A stretch of DNA of 64,000 nucleotides from Isoetes taiwanensis (GCA_021234155.1 JAJEKV010000034.1:686001-750000), one strand, 5' to 3'. Positions 15,199 through 28,054 are shown, numbered from the stretch's first letter. Notes: generated from the sequence alone by a model not told the origin. Program-made: numbers and translations.

Positions 15199-15399
15199 CT
15201 CCAATAACAGAGATACCTTTAGCGGACCATTTTTTTATAGATCTTAAGATGCCTAATAGCAAAGCAATGATGATGATCCTTACGCAAGGGATTCCAAAAA
15301 ATAGATATATTTAGACGAAGATCCGTCACAAGGGAGAACTCAAAGATAGGATGAATTTGATTTCAAGCCTTAATTAAATTTCTCATGATAGCAGAAGTG

Positions 15400-17440
15400 T
15401 TACTAGTTGGATGAATAATGTTGAAAACTGAGTTTGGCAAAGAATGACCAATAGAGGGATGATTAGCTACATGACACCATTCTTTTTATTTTTAGTTACA
15501 GTATTCCAATTGACCAAATGGCTATTATCCCAAATAAAGTTTCTAATAATTCTCTCAATTTCATTAAAAACAACCTTAGGAGCTATCGTATCAGAAGAAT
15601 AAAAAACATGAGCACTGGCTAGGACATAATTTGCAATAATACTTCTCCCTGCAAAGCTAAGGCAACCTTTGTAGTGATTTAACATTTTTTTGAAGGTGAC
15701 CAGAGACCTTCGAGATTGGGATCAAGAGAAAGAGGCATCCCCAAGAGCTTGGAGGCAACATTTGAATTCAACATCTCAATACTAACAACAAGTGTCACCA
15801 ATGATAGTACTTTTCTGCAAGTTTAGGTAGACACCAGAAGCATCAGAGAATTGGTTGAGAAGGTCCAAGAAAAAATCCACATTAGCATCATCGGCCTTAA
15901 GAAAACAAAAGATTATTGAAGAATAGAACGATATTTGTCAGAATCAGGCAACTCCAAACATCAATATTACCCTGGTTTGTGTGATGGAGAACCGCTTTGG
16001 TAAGAAGCTCAGCAACAATTAAGAGCTAAAGGACATCCTTGTCTCACACCCCTTTGAAGAGGAAAAAAGTTAGAGGAAGAGTCGTTTATCAAAACAGTAG
16101 AGTTAGCCCTAGAATTCAGACTAGTAATGAGCTGTCTAAGCTTTAAAGGAAAACCAATTTTAGTCACGACAAAGTCTATGAAGTCCCAAGAAATAGTGTC
16201 ATTGAAAGCACTTTTAAAATCCAATTTAAAAAGAACACAACCTGGCCACAAATTTTGTTCCAATGCAGCCCTTCCATGGCTGAAATATAATTGTCGAAGA
16301 TGAATCTTCTGAAAAGAAAAGCTGATTGATTCAATTTTATATTCTCTTGCAAGAAGGATTTAATTCTCAGAGTTATGATCTTGGCACAGATTTTATAAGA
16401 AGCATTGCAAAGAGAAATAGGTCTCCAATCTGAGAGAAGAAAAGTCAACTTTAGGGATGAGAAAAATCAAGCCATTTGAAATAGGGGTATGAAGATGATT
16501 AGTGGCCCAAAACCCTTTAATAAAGAGCATGAAATTATCCTTTAAGATATCCCAAAATGAATGTATAATTCAGGAGGAAGGCCATCTGGACTAGGAGATT
16601 TGCCCTTAGAGAAACTCTTGATAACAGCAAAGCCTTTAGCCTCGGTAGGGATGGCAGCAATATTGTCATCTATCTAGGTCAGAGGAGGATAAATATCATT
16701 AATCGAGGAATAGAACTTATCAGCATTCATGAGAGCGGAATGACAAGAGAAAAGCTCTTTGTATTTGGTATGAAAAGAAAGAGAATTTAGAATTCCCATG
16801 ATTCAGATTCTTAGTATACTTAATTTACAACAGATTGCAGCAAATTTGGTTTCAGTTTCATCATATTTGTAATAATCATCTTCACATTGTCTTCCTACCC
16901 CTGCAAAGTAATATTAAAGGGGTCATTCTGAAGTGCAGATCTAATGATCTTCATTTGCATTAAATAACCACTCTTTTTCGCTTTCTTTCCATCTTTAAAC
17001 ATCCTTTAATTCAATGCTTAATAGCTTTGTTGTTGGCATAAAAGGATTTCACAGAATTTTCTACCTGAACTTTTGGGAGATCAGAGTAAAAATTCCTGAA
17101 ACCAGCACAAAAAGAATTGGAATTCAAGAGAGAGCAATTGAATTTATATGGAGTGTTTGATAATCTTGGCAAGAAAATTAAAGTAGAAGAATTGAGAAAT
17201 TGAGCTTTCAGAGGTGGAAGTACTCTCATCACTAGTCACATAGCTATTGTCCCAAAGAATATTGGTAGATTTAGAAAGATAGAATCTATCTAAAGCACAG
17301 AAAACCCTATCCTGGCCAGATCTCTTATTGGACCAAGTGAACTTTGCTATAGAAGAGGGGACCGGATGAAAAGTGTTATCAGACAGAAGGGAATCCCAAT
17401 TTACTCTTTCAGCTAACTTCATATTCAAATTACTATCCAA
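15400..17440 (-). pseudogene. Non-LTR retrotransposon (L1-type LINE) endonuclease / reverse transcriptase relic
   Basis: A minus-strand LINE relic broken into several frames. Near 17300 an endonuclease C-terminal signature reads KFTWSNKRSGQDRVFCALDR. Reverse transcriptase follows downstream in the same strand: DWRPISLCNASYKICAKII (about 16430), LFKLDFKSAFN and WDFIDFVVTKIGFP (about 16200), and FPLQRGVRQGCPLA (about 16040). The Tyr-Ala-Asp-Asp motif is not readable in frame. A post-RT segment with CLSFAGRSIIANYVLASAHVF and IRNFIWD lies at about 15500-15650, as in plant L1 proteins. Stops and shifts between pieces show it is dead; the 5' end and poly(A) tail were not located. Confidence 0.88.
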
Positions 17441-18740
17441 TTTTTTATCCCAAGTTGGCGTGTTGTTGAAGTCACCATCTCAGTGCAAGAGCCCCTGGCT
17501 CTTCTATGATACATTTGGGTATCTGCAAAAGAGATGCAATGCAATAGGAAGAGAACTTTCTAGCAAACCGTGTCATCTGGCCCTGGAAAGGGCCTCTTAT
17601 TATAGTCCATCGAATGGGACAATTTTGACTTTCTGGGTAGCCAGAGGGTCCAAATGGAAGAATCCAATGCCTCCCGTGGGCGTTCCAACCTCCCCTCATC
17701 GATCTGGTTCCCCTAGAACCTGATTGGCCATGCCACAACGTTGAAGCAAAAGCTTCGATGTTCTTATGGTTTTGCCTTCCAATAAGGTGACCATGCCACC
17801 ATGTTGTTTAGCCATTTAATTCCTTACCTAAGGAATTAAATTGGTTATTGGTCTTGTTGACCCACATGTGTATAACATACCTCCCTCCTTCAAATCTTTG
17901 GTCCATTGTGGGAGTGTTCCAAAACTAGTTTTCTAGGTCACCCCTAACCATGGTTTCATCATCTAGTCTCTTTGGAAATCGTTTGTTCCCTAGGTCACCC
18001 TGTGACCATGGTTTCCTCATCTAGTTCTTTTGGAAACACGTTCCCTGGATCACCCTGCGGCCATAGTTTCATCATCTAGTCCCTTTGGAAGTCGTTACTA
18101 TGGTTTCTTCATCTAGTCCTTTTGGAAACTCGTTCCTTGGGTCAACCCTGTGACCATGGATTCATAGCTCATTCTTTGCAGGCGTCCTACTTCCATATAT
18201 CAATCTTCTAGGTAATTAACCTTGTATTGACTCTACTTATCCTTCCATGGCCTCCACAAGATTTTAGTCAGGTGAGGATTTTGCTGCACTACGCTTCACT
18301 CTCCCACGTGGCCTCAGAGAGTGATTGATCTTGCCACAAGATCAAGTATTCTGCAATATTCTAATTGCACAGCTTCTGAATGCGAGCGTCTAGAATTGCC
18401 TCATGAGTTACTTAGAGCTAAGGGCTATGGGTATTTTCACCGTTTACATCGAAAATAGGGTGCACTCCTATTCCAACTAGAAGTGCTAACTCATGTGCTA
18501 TCCCATTGATCTCATTGTGAATGCATCTTCCTTGAAAGCATGAATTCATTAATTAGAGAAATTTGGAATTCTCGTTTAGCATGAAATAGGTTAGCGGGTA
18601 GCCATATAGTGCAAAAACTACTACCAATTGAGTAAAAGTTGGCGTTTTTTTGCACAAATTCTGCAAATGCTTCAGTGCTATTCGGAAATATAATTTTTAC
18701 AGCTAATGCAAAGGTTCACCGCGAGTAGAACGTAGTAGGA
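17441..18740. other. Unassigned sequence between the LINE relic and element 3
   Basis: No supported gene, apart from the minisatellite listed separately. Frames near 17472-17738 are open on both strands but show no family. The left end of element 3 probably lies somewhere near 18.4-18.8 kb, but I found no inverted repeat that fixes it. Confidence 0.35.
17933..18172. repeat. Minisatellite, about four units of 50-58 bp
   Basis: Diverged units share 'ggtcaccct', 'ccatggtttc', 'catctagtc' and 'tttggaaa'. About four copies run in tandem. The function is unknown and no coding potential is seen. Confidence 0.85.
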
Positions 18741-19800
18741 GGGAGTGTTAAAACTTCTCGCAAGAAGCGCGAACGCGATGTTTCGCAGCTGAAAACAGAC
18801 AAAATAATGAGCCTTTTATTAAAACCATATGAGAGCATTGTGTTAAAAGAAGGTACCGAGGAGCACGGATATCACACAAAATTCAGTATTTAAAGCCATA
18901 TAATTGCTACAGAGGATCGCGGTCGCGATTATTTTTAGCATTAAACATATGGTAAAAGATATGGGTAAAGACAAAACCAAAATTCCCGAAACAAAAATTT
19001 CCATTGAAGGAAGTAATATACAACATAATTACTGATTGAAGTAAATAATTATTCTGATTGTGTTTCAGATACTTGATCAGGTATCAAACCCATTTCATTG
19101 GCCATGCGGTTGACATGCTCTCTACCCAATTCCATAGCTTGTGTTGTGTCCATCTCTCGAATAACACCGTGACCTCCTGGAACTACAACACCCATGGCCT
19201 TTGCGATCTTGTTGAAGATGTGAATCGGGCTCCCATTCTTCAGCATCCTTTGCCTTTGCTCCGCCTATAAGTTCCTTCTCCGATCACATTAGCATTCTTA
19301 CGTGGATGAGAGCTTACGCTTCTTCTTTGTGTACACGATGCTCCATGTCCCAAGAACCTCATCTTGGTCAATCTCCATGTCTTTTTGGTGCCTTCCATGT
19401 CTTTGGTGGTGTTTCCATGTGTTCTACGCCCACGTATTCAAACTTATGTTAGCTTTGTCAAGAAAGGCATGTACCCATCAAGCTTCTCATTAAGTGCACT
19501 CAATTTTTGAAAAGTGGGCTCCGGGGCTTCTATACCTTTTTCCGTCTCTTCAAGCAAGCTTTTTGTTTCTTGCATTCTCTCTTAGTAGGACTTAGCATCG
19601 AGGTTTTCCAAAATGGAATCCAACTTTGACAGATCTGTGTTTTGGGTGATAGTGATGTCGGGTTGAGCTGGATCAGGCTCAACATTGTCTGCTTTCGGCT
19701 CTTCCTCAAACCCATCGGCACTTGGATTGGCCATTTTATCAAGCGTTTCAAAGAACGCCCTCGTGAAAAGCGGCACACTTTACGAACTTTCGAAAGCCAC

Positions 19801-19899
19801 GCTCTTTTTGCCTTGCATAAGAGCAACACGAGAAGCCGTCCCAGCCGAAAAGAAATCCAGAACACAACCATCAGTCGGCACCAGCTGTTCAACAATATG
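19801..19899 (-). other. Methyltransferase motif-I region (HIVEQ ... VLDFFSAGTAS)
   Basis: The minus strand reads HIVEQLVPTDG, then VLDFFSAGTASRVALMQGKK. It is a hydrophobic strand, an acidic turn, an FxxGT loop binding S-adenosylmethionine, then a helix and a basic residue before the next strand. This is the arrangement in amino-methyltransferases of the N6-adenine/N4-cytosine group. The next bases give an in-frame stop within a few codons, so this copy is broken. Confidence 0.7.
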
Positions 19900-20578
19900 G
19901 TAGGCATAGGAGATTTTCAGCTGGCATTTCAATACAAGATCTCCTTCCATTGCCGCCCATTTGAATCTTGGTTTGCCTGTAAAAAGAGTCGATATTTCTT
20001 TTTATCTTCTCGTCGGCATCCTCATTACATTAGCGGCATTGGAGGCAATGGTGTTGATTTAGGAGCCTTGCCGTGTGGGAGATAGGTGAAGCTCAACTCA
20101 CGGTTGCCGCAGTGTTACACGAACATCACTCCTGTTAATGCACATATGACTAATAAAATCTTGATGTTCTTTCACCCTTCGTTTGCTCTCCCATCCCATT
20201 TCTTCATAGGAACCTAAAGATAGTTAGCCACCATACAATTTGCTTCCATTTGTACAAGCAATTGGGCAAATTCACTGAGCGCATGATAATGACCAAGTGA
20301 TAAACTTTGGCATTCGTCATGGTAGCTATCCTTGTAAATAGATCTGTGTATTTCTTGCAATCCCATACCTTGTTTATCCCTCGGATGTCAATAAATATCG
20401 ATTAATCGCATTCTCGACACACGGGAGGAAGTAGGGATGCCATCCTTTGTCACTGCTATGACAATATTTCTCTTTTCCTTTCTTTTTCTAGCCTCCTCTG
20501 GCTTTAGAATATTCCTGACTGGCTCCAGAAAGGCTACAGGTAGGTTACCAAGTGTATGATCCTTGTTATAGTTAGCCT

Positions 20579-21533
20579 TTACGTGATTACAGTATCGATT
20601 ATCGATATATCCAGTATTCTCTGTTCACTCAAATCAGGAAAAGCCTGAAGCAATTCGTCCCAGCTATAGAAATCCTTTTGCAGCAAATTAGTGGCATAAG
20701 ATAAAATTTCTCGCCTCATAAAAGTGAGGGTTCTGATGTCAGTTGCCCGTTGTTTGCAATCAAATCTCCCGCTATAACCTGGCTGCACCTTTAAATAGGT
20801 CTTGCCTTCTATAATCTCATCGAAAGTACCGTGACACCTCTCGCATCGACATACCTCGTAGCAACCGGAGCCAGATCTTGTTAAAGAAGTCTTTCGATGG
20901 CTTGTCTGGAAAGTCACCATGGTCGTCACTTAGTTTACGACTCACCCACATACCGACAACTTCCATTAACTTCTTGAAAACCTTCTCATCCATAAAAATG
21001 AATTGTTTTTCATCCTTAAGCTCTTGCACTTTCAAGGTGGTCGTTGCAATTTCATGGAAATCCTGCAGAAGCAATTTCAAGGTCATCAAGATCGCGGCCG
21101 CGAACTTGGCGAGTAGAAAACAAATAAATACCTTCCAAGCTGAAGTTTTAGCTGTCCCTATAGGTCCTTGTGGAGGGCAACCATAAGCCTTGTGCTGATG
21201 ACGAAGTTGTTGCAGTTTTTCAATCAGTGGCTCTCTGTACACTGTTTTGCAATTACTTCATTGTATTGAATACTCAACTCTATATATTCCTTTGTCCGTA
21301 AGATTTCCGTTGAGCACCCTCGATCTTCTTCTAAGATATACTTTGGCAAATTCTCGTTCTTTGCTTTCGAACTTCGTAGATGACCAGAACAAAGGAGTTG
21401 TGCAACAAGAAATCTTGTGGTTGCCGAAATAATATAAAATTTCTTGCCCTTCAAATCTTACGGATTGCTCCATGTCACCCTCCTCCTCGAAAGATAGACA
21501 ACCGTCGGTCAAATCTACATAACGAGTGTCCAA
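20579..21533 (-). pseudogene. Middle exons of the element 3 methyltransferase-like gene, unknown domain
   Basis: Three overlapping minus-strand frames (21258-21533, 20817-21242, 20579-20929) read continuously if small introns or shifts are allowed. Readable features are FEGQEILYYFGNHKISCC, a helical VFKKLMEVVGMWVSRKL segment, a CRCERCHGTF cysteine pair motif that could bind zinc, and SWDELLQAFPDLSEQRILD. I recognise no named family. Its position before the methyltransferase segment suggests a DNA-recognition or linker part. One of the GC palindromes (21091-21104) lies within this stretch, either in an exon or in an unrecognised intron. Confidence 0.4.
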
Positions 21534-22772
21534 AAAGATAAAGAATTAGTTACTTGGTAATAGGGTCAAAGCGGAACGGCGTCGGCAGGGGGTCGGGACC
21601 TCTGTCATGGGTATGCCTTGAAGCTTTTAACCGTAGTTTGAACATGGTCATTTGACCGCGTTCGTGTGTCAAGTTTGCTTGGTGCAGTTCACAATCAAAA
21701 ATAGAAATCTTTGTAAACCAATTAACCCCTAAGGGGTAGAACCTTTTGAACTGTTCAAGCTTCTGAGTGGTTTCTGCGTTCCTCTTCGGGATTGAACTTC
21801 AACTCGACTGGAATGGCAGGTGCGTGGGGCCATGTCAATGCTAGTCTAGAGGAGGCATTCGTAACTGGGGGGGGGGGCGTTTGAGAACTGCTGGGCTGCG
21901 GGCTATCTTCATTAGGTGTCAGATTCTTAAGGCTAATTCTGAAAGGAGGGAGTTTTTTTGGAATAAATCCACCAGATGTAGAGCTATCTGGGGCCTTCAT
22001 AGCAATAGGAAGAGTAGGGTTAACAATACCGGAGGGGTTTATCGTGGATTGTGGTTCTTGAGCAATTTCTTTTGGTGCTGATGTCTCTCCCAAAGTAGCA
22101 ATAGGCTTCACACTCTTTTTCTTGGCCACGGCTCTTAGCCAATTGGTGTCCATCACGGAGGGCATCTTCTCGTCCCGAACCGCTTTCAAGGCCAGGCTTC
22201 GGAGGCTTCTTGTCTGCAGTAGCCAAACCATTTACGCATCTTGCCGAACCCGAGCAATATGTCTCTGTTTCCCTTTATACCTGACAAAGAGAGAGATTCA
22301 TAGGATGGCAACAACCAGCCATAACCCTTAGCTGACGTGGGGACGTTTTTCCCTGTGGCTGGCTTGTTCATTTTGCTGGCTGTCATCATAGACGGGTCAT
22401 AATTGCGCCATTTCAAAATGTACTCCAGAAATTGCAATGCTTGTGTGTCCTCAATGCTGCATATGATAGCATCTTGCACATTGTTCTTCGTGCCTTCCCA
22501 CATTGCCACCACTATGCCAACTTGTTCAACGTCTTCAGCTTTTTTTCCAGTCCGCAAAAACAGGCACAGGTCCTTTCTGCGATCACCCTTTATGTGCGGT
22601 ATAGCCTGTGCAATCTCAATACACCATTTCCTTTCATTGGAAGGGGTTATAATACGGACGGGCTCGACATCTGGTCCTCGGAAGAGAGCAAGTGCTGTAA
22701 ACAAAAGCTGTGGTGAGTGCCTGGTAGGCTGCATAATGTGGTGCAACGAAAAGGTATAAACTACTGTAGAGA

Positions 22773-24430
22773 AACGCGACCGCGATCCTGCCAAGCAGCT
22801 AAAACAGAACTCCACACTATCGCGGCCGCGACGTTGTGTAGCACTTAAGCACGGCAAGAAAACATCGCGGTCGCGAACCTAATGACCTACTACACTAGTA
22901 CTCATAAAAATCGCAAGAAAGAAAATCTATGCTCAACCAGACCGCGGCCGCGATCTTGTTGAGCAGCTACACTTATGAAGACCGCTATCTAGAAATTACA
23001 AAACCTAGCAAGCAAGATCGCGGCCGCGATCTTGCTGAGCAGCTATACTTATGAAAACAATAGAAGTTCGAGTAGGCAAGATCGCGGCCGCGATCTTGCT
23101 GAGCTGAAATGTTAGAAATTACCTTCTCTGAGGGAGTCCTTAGGTGCCATGGGATCGCGGGCGCTGGCTGAGTTCGAAATACGAGTCCTTTTGGAGTGGC
23201 TCGAGAAGGCGCTCGGAGGGCGAAGGCGCTAGGCGCTGAACGAAATCGCGGAGTCGAAATTTGTTTTTAAAGGTTTGAAGTTTCAATTTATAGAACGCGG
23301 CCGCGGAAATTAATTGCCCGCCCCTCATAATGGCGCGTGAAAAAACGTGCCGGCCATAATGGCGTCGTACGCCGGCAGTAATAATTACCGGCCGGCCGGC
23401 CGTATTTATTCCCTGACATAAATGCGGTCGTGCGAATATACCCGTCCGAAAAGGCAAGTAATCCGTACGAAAGGTCTTTATCCAGTTGGACGTCCGCTTT
23501 CAAATTCGGGCCGTAATTTCGGATCTGACACATTATGCAGCCATAAATGCCCCAAAAAAATCCGGTTTACGGACGGACAGTGACTGCAGAATTTGAATTC
23601 GAGAACAAACCAATTCGAGAAAGCGGGAAAAGCCAATTCAAATTTCATTGTTTTGCAAGATCTTCGAGGCGCTGGAGCTGCGCCTAAGCTGGGCCAAGTT
23701 CGGGCAAGGATTTGCTGCAGAATTCCGCATCCATTGAAGGCGCTGACGAGGGCGCTGATAATCCGCTTGCAATCCGCCACTACACATTCAGAATTCTGCA
23801 ACTGCATCGGGCGAGGTAAAAGGCCTATTCTGATGCATATCCCTCACAGAAGTGAACTCAACGTTTATGTTGCACTGAATTTCAATTATAACTACAACCT
23901 CCGAGTCTCTGCACTAACATCACTATGTATTGCATGGATTGATAAGATACCTCCTGATACTTTGTTGCAACTATGTAAAAATAGATGTTCTAAGCAAAAC
24001 TGTGCACTCTGGTGTGTTTATTATACAATGTAAACGTGTTTCAAGTATATGCTTTCTTTCTCCATGTGGATGAAACTAAACACTGTTTTTATTGAAACTA
24101 AACACTGTTTTTATGACACTGCAGCTTCTGACGGGTCCTCGGCTACAAGTTGACGTTGACACCACCGTATTCTGTGAGGTATGAGTAATGCTTTATTCTG
24201 TAAGTCAATCGTTTAACTTTGGTGCTCCACGAGATCGCGGTCGCGATACCTTCAACCGTCTACACTTGCTATTGACCAATGAACTCCCAGCTATCGATAA
24301 CTTTGAGTTGAAACCACTAGCTAGCCTCGAAATGTGATTTGCACGAGTTCTTATCGAAACAGCTAGTGTGAATGCTTGCAAAAAGCGCGACCGCGTTCTT
24401 ACCCATGCTCGATAAGATCGCGGTGGCGAT
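22773..24430. repeat. Dispersed GC palindromes, ATCGCGGCCGCGAT type (about 10 copies)
   Basis: Copies start at 22773, 22819, 22864, 22941, 23017, 23081, 23294, 24234, 24384 and 24417. Two (23017, 23081) are perfect; the others differ by one to three bases, often CGGTCG for CGGCCG. Further copies lie at 18916 and 21091. Three are followed by the same trailer, 'cttgctgagcagcta' or a near copy. They occupy the divergent gap between the two large genes of element 3, the expected place for operators or promoter elements. Confidence 0.9.
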
Positions 24431-24479
24431 AGTCCCGACCATTTTTATTTTTCGGTTCCTATTTTTGTAGTGGTTTATG

Positions 24480-25811
24480 ATCACGGTGCTTCACCTTTTA
24501 AGATCGGCGGCGGCGCTATTCCGCGACCTCTTGTTTGCGGGATGGCTGATGTAATTCATTCAGTATCTGGCCGGGAAAAAAGGTGGCGTAAGGAAGAGTC
24601 CACAATTTCGGCGCCATCACAATTCGACCGTCCCGGAGGGTATGGTTGTCGTTTCAATTGTGAATGTTACGGATGGGCGATTCGCTACCAATTCCGAAAA
24701 TGGAAATAGAAAAAATGGGTGAAGCCATGGGGACTTTTGTGTTGTGGTACAAGAAGGACATTGCTGCTCAACTTGATAGACATGAGGAAGCTTGCACCCC
24801 ACCAGTCGGATAAAAACGCATAGACTGGCGGAGACGGAGGGAATGAGGGTTAGCCGGTAATGAGACCGAATCATGTGCAAGGGCTTTCCGGAGATGAGTT
24901 AGTTGAGAAGGCGTGCACACTCATGCATGAATGCCGCTACATGGCTTATGCCTATGGTGTTATCGTTTTGCCGATCAAACCATCTTTGTGTCGGCGTGAA
25001 GTTAGGGGAAGGCTCGATAGGCCGCTACTATCATGAACATTTTTCCAATGCCCGAAAAAGATCTCTATCTTGCCGCCAGTTTGTGCGTAAATGCCCCAAC
25101 CGCATGACCTTGTGAGATGGCCCATAGCCCTCGTGCTCGTTGATAACATTCCGTTTCTACTCTTGTGGTTGCGGTGAAGGAGAAGGATGTGGAGAATGAA
25201 CCTTACTCCATTAGACCCGAAATTGGCATCACCAAAAGAGACCTTACAAAGATGGTCAATCGGAGACCCGAAACACGCCCGGCCACCGGACTAAATGTGA
25301 AAGAAAAACTAGTCTTTGAGGCTATTCTAGACTTCAGGTCATCAACGTCTTTGCATGAAACGATCTTTGTGCAAATTTTACATCCCGGAGATAGCTTGCA
25401 TGAGAACCTTTTCTTTGAACATGAAGTCCTCGGGCGCACAACTTTTGCATATAACATGCTAGATCTTTGCTCGAAAATGGTGTAGTCCGCAAACCGATGT
25501 TGAATAACAAACAAAAAGTGCGTGAAAGCATGGCATAAAGCCTATGGCATTCCCATTTCCACTTTTACAAGTGGAAGAAGCTCTTCAATGATGGCCACGA
25601 ATTGCTGAAGCACGGAAATCTTGGGTCTAAGAAGCCAAGGTCTCATACTTTGGTGGCAATCTTTGTGCTATCTATGTTCATAGATGAAAACGCGAGCGAT
25701 GCCACACCGCCGAAAATTACGGCGAGGGTAGCGAACAAAATGTTAAGAGGCTACCTTCAGTCTTGACTAAGAAGGATATACACCAAGAAGTAGATATTTC
25801 CGTTCTGAGAG
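24480..25811 (+). pseudogene. Degenerate coding remnant upstream of the element 3 transposase
   Basis: Short plus-strand frames read as eroded protein: LSGDELVEKACTLMHECRYM near 24893 and NEPYSIRPEIGITKRDLTKM from 25198. The frame 25165-25485 is 106 codons. No family is recognised, and stops and shifts are frequent. It may be the N-terminal part of the transposase gene or a separate passenger gene. Confidence 0.35.
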
Positions 25812-27673
25812 ATGACAGGGCAAGCATATTTCTCCTTAAGTCATTTAAATGCGCTTGGAAAGAGAATCATTCGTGAGGTATCAATAGCTAAGAGGATAGC
25901 ATTTTCCAAGTGTAACACCTGTATTGTCATAAAGGAAAAGCTTGCTAAGACCAGAGATCCAAACGAAAGAAGGGTACTTGCAATAGAGAGAAAATCGCAT
26001 ATGACGGCCCAGATTTCATGCGAGCCTTTTTATTGGTCCCTGGAGAGCTTTGTCGCATAGATCTCCCGAGCACGCTTTTAACCATTATACATGATAAGAT
26101 GGATCAGAATAAGACCATGGTCCCTCGTCTAGAGAAGCTAGCAAACTTTGTATGGAGGGGTGAACGATTGAAGGTCAGTGTTACAGGTGCTCTCATGCAC
26201 GGCCATGGTATAGGTGCCTTGGGCCACTTCTCACTAGACCTCTGGCCTGATGATTCTAATTTTCATGTGGGATCCTTGAATCATACCTTGAAGACACTGG
26301 AGAATAAATCTGAGGATAATTGGGGCCATTTGAGAGATACTGATCGTCCTGAAAGCAAAATTTGGGTGCGACAATTTTAAACACGTGATAACCTCAGGAC
26401 AAAAATGATGAATGGCAGTAGAAATGATTTTATGCCTCCTATCAAAGGCCCCATGGTAGCAAACAAGTTGCCTAGGAGGCTTTACTTGCAGCTAGATAAT
26501 TGCTCAGGTCAGAATAAGAATAGATATCTTTTCTCTTACTTGTCATACTTGGTTTGGTTAGGTGTATTTGATCAAGTGCATTTTGGGATTCATGATGGTT
26601 GGACACACCCACGATGACATAGATGCCCTATTTGGAAACTACTCTACTCTAATGAGAAGATCAGATGCATTGACTATTCGAGACTTATGCAACTCTTGGT
26701 GCAAGTGTAGTTCAAAGGCTCCTTCACCTTACCTTGTGACAGAGGTTCCCGATTGGAAGGGATTCGTGAAAGGTTTTATCCCCTGATAAGAAGGACCGTT
26801 TATGTGGTCACTTGGAACCTCTACTCTTCAAGTTTTGCATGAAGGATGGATGGCCACTAATGTTCTACAAGATGAGGCCGGGCATAGGGAGTGGCTCCCT
26901 AAAAGGGAATCGAGAATGTGGAAGGAGGATGCCCAAGGTTTACCTATGATTCCAGAGGGTCACCTAAGGTCTTGCTGACCATATGGGAGCTTGAAAGATA
27001 TAGGTGCATTAAGAGCTTCTATTGCCAAGTACATGATGCACCGGGCAGCTATTTCTAGAGCTGGCGATAAGTCATGGTCCAACACATATATGAATGAAGT
27101 TATTGACTCTTGGTCCCACCTTGTTGCGAGTGCTTGGTGGCGTGCAGCCCGTAGAGAGCTCTCATTCAGGATTTCGCCCAAAGACTGTGCAAAAGTGCAT
27201 TGGAAGAATCCGAAAGAGTGTTTGTGGATGAGCACATTGAAGCATCTCATTACGTTGGGCCTTTCTCGGGTAGACCCAAGAACCCAGTTGAAATATTCGA
27301 CCCCTACCAAGATGTCAAGAAGGGAATGCTCTTGCTAATCAGACCACATGATAACTGCCAGACATGGATGGGTTTTGCCGAAGAGGACCCAATAGAGGAC
27401 CCTAATCTCCCACATTACGAAGAGGTGTTTGTCTCTTGGTTTGAACCTGTTGCCAGAAAGGGAACCTCATATGCAATGCAGTATAGGGATTGCTGGAGCA
27501 AGAATTGGAGACCCAATCCTAATGACCCGCCACGCTACCAACCTTTGAAAACAATAGACTATGGTTGGGCCGTAGAGACCAGGCCATTGTCAGTGGTGAT
27601 CCCCAGTAGTGTTCGGGCTCAGTTGCAAGAATTAGTGGCTAAAGAAGCTAAGGACGATGATGATAACTCTTGA
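25812..27673 (+). pseudogene. DUF7869-type transposase of element 3, frame-broken
   Basis: This belongs to the family I know as DUF7869, common in plant and oomycete DNA elements and probably an RNase-H-like transposase (inference). The order of motifs is conserved. A Cys pair with charged helix (AFSKCNTCIVIKEKLAKT, about 25900) comes first, then TIIHDKMDQNKT (26085, first acidic residue). VTGALMHGHGIGALGHFSLD follows at about 26185, then LYLQLDNCSGQNKNRYLF at about 26485 (second Asp). VGHTHDDIDALFGNYS comes last at about 26600. The frame shifts between the last two, near 26590, and stops occur elsewhere. The C-terminal frame 27200-27673 has DVKKGMLLLIRPHDN and an aromatic segment, equivalent to QKGMLIAVPADND in element 2. 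It ends in an acidic tail EAKDDDDNS. It is transcribed away from the methyltransferase-like gene. Confidence 0.82.
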
Positions 27674-27811
27674 GGTATGCAATGCTCTTTTACATAATTA
27701 CTATATCATTCATAACATGAAAGTTACAATAGACTAGTTATTATTTATTACGCTCTGCGTTTTCCATCTCAACACAAGAGCTCTTACACTATACAATGCT
27801 AAACAGGTGAT

Positions 27812-28054
27812 TCATTCATCTTCAGGATCTGTAGTAGTGATCCCTGATATCTCATAGCTCATTCGCTCAGGAAGCCAAATCAGATGGATCATTACACGAA
27901 TTGACGCAGGGCAACGAATCTCAGCGCCCAAAGCTTTTCTTCGCAGGTAGGGATCAAGAAGAAGATGCCTGTCTAGGCAACCAACAAGATCAGAGTGGCT
28001 CATTGAGCACTTGATCGCCTCGATGTGGTGAACTGATGAAGGCGAAAAATCCAT
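27812..28054 (-). CDS. 80-residue protein, small-protein family copy 1
   Basis: An 80-codon frame starting at the ATG at 28054 and ending in an acidic tail (TTTDPEDE). I do not recognise it. It is paralogous to the 80-residue frame at 28628-28870. Both share a KC dipeptide near residue 15, SxxDLxxC, LDPxLxxKAxG, RVxxHxxWLP, then YExxGIT and an acidic C-terminus. Equal length and conserved residues in two copies suggest the frame was under protein-level selection. It has no signal peptide or membrane segment. A longer upstream extension to 28192 is possible but the paralogue does not share it. It lies just downstream of the element 3 transposase, on the opposite strand. Confidence 0.6.
   Translation of the reverse strand: MDFSPSSVHHIEAIKCSMSHSDLVGCLDRHLLLDPYLRRKALGAEIRCPASIRVMIHLIWLPERMSYEISGITTTDPEDE

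Larger units (their letters stand above)
19049..22734 (-). pseudogene. Methyltransferase-like gene of element 3 (multi-exon, frame-broken)
   Basis: A chain of minus-strand frames reads as one gene. An N-terminal part of unknown fold starts at the ATG at 22734 (MQPTRHSPQLLFTALALF). A probable 70-bp intron (about 22282-22212, ending 'ctactgcag') leads to a proline-rich linker. The middle part is of unknown family, then comes a helical region with PEEARKRKEKRN near 20490. The methyltransferase region holds TDGCVLDFFSAGTASRVAL at about 19873-19816. That segment aligns with the motif-I region GDWILDAFSGSGTTAVCAL of element 2. Upstream, where motif IV (DPPY-like) is expected, I read only FIDIRG, so the catalytic motif is altered or frame-shifted. 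Downstream pieces (ANPSADGFEEE, then a tail ending PDQVSETQSE at 19049) follow after a frame change. I see no ParB-like motif here, unlike element 2. Confidence 0.6.

Noticed and set aside
22186-22857. ParB-like domain in element 3
   Set aside because: The frame is open and looks coding but has no GGxHR-type loop; the resemblance to element 2 is limited to the downstream methyltransferase segment.
24470-25485. Second methyltransferase in the stretch before the element 3 transposase
   Set aside because: Phrases such as ILHPGDSLHENLF loosely resemble a motif-I region, but the glycine loop and catalytic motif are absent.
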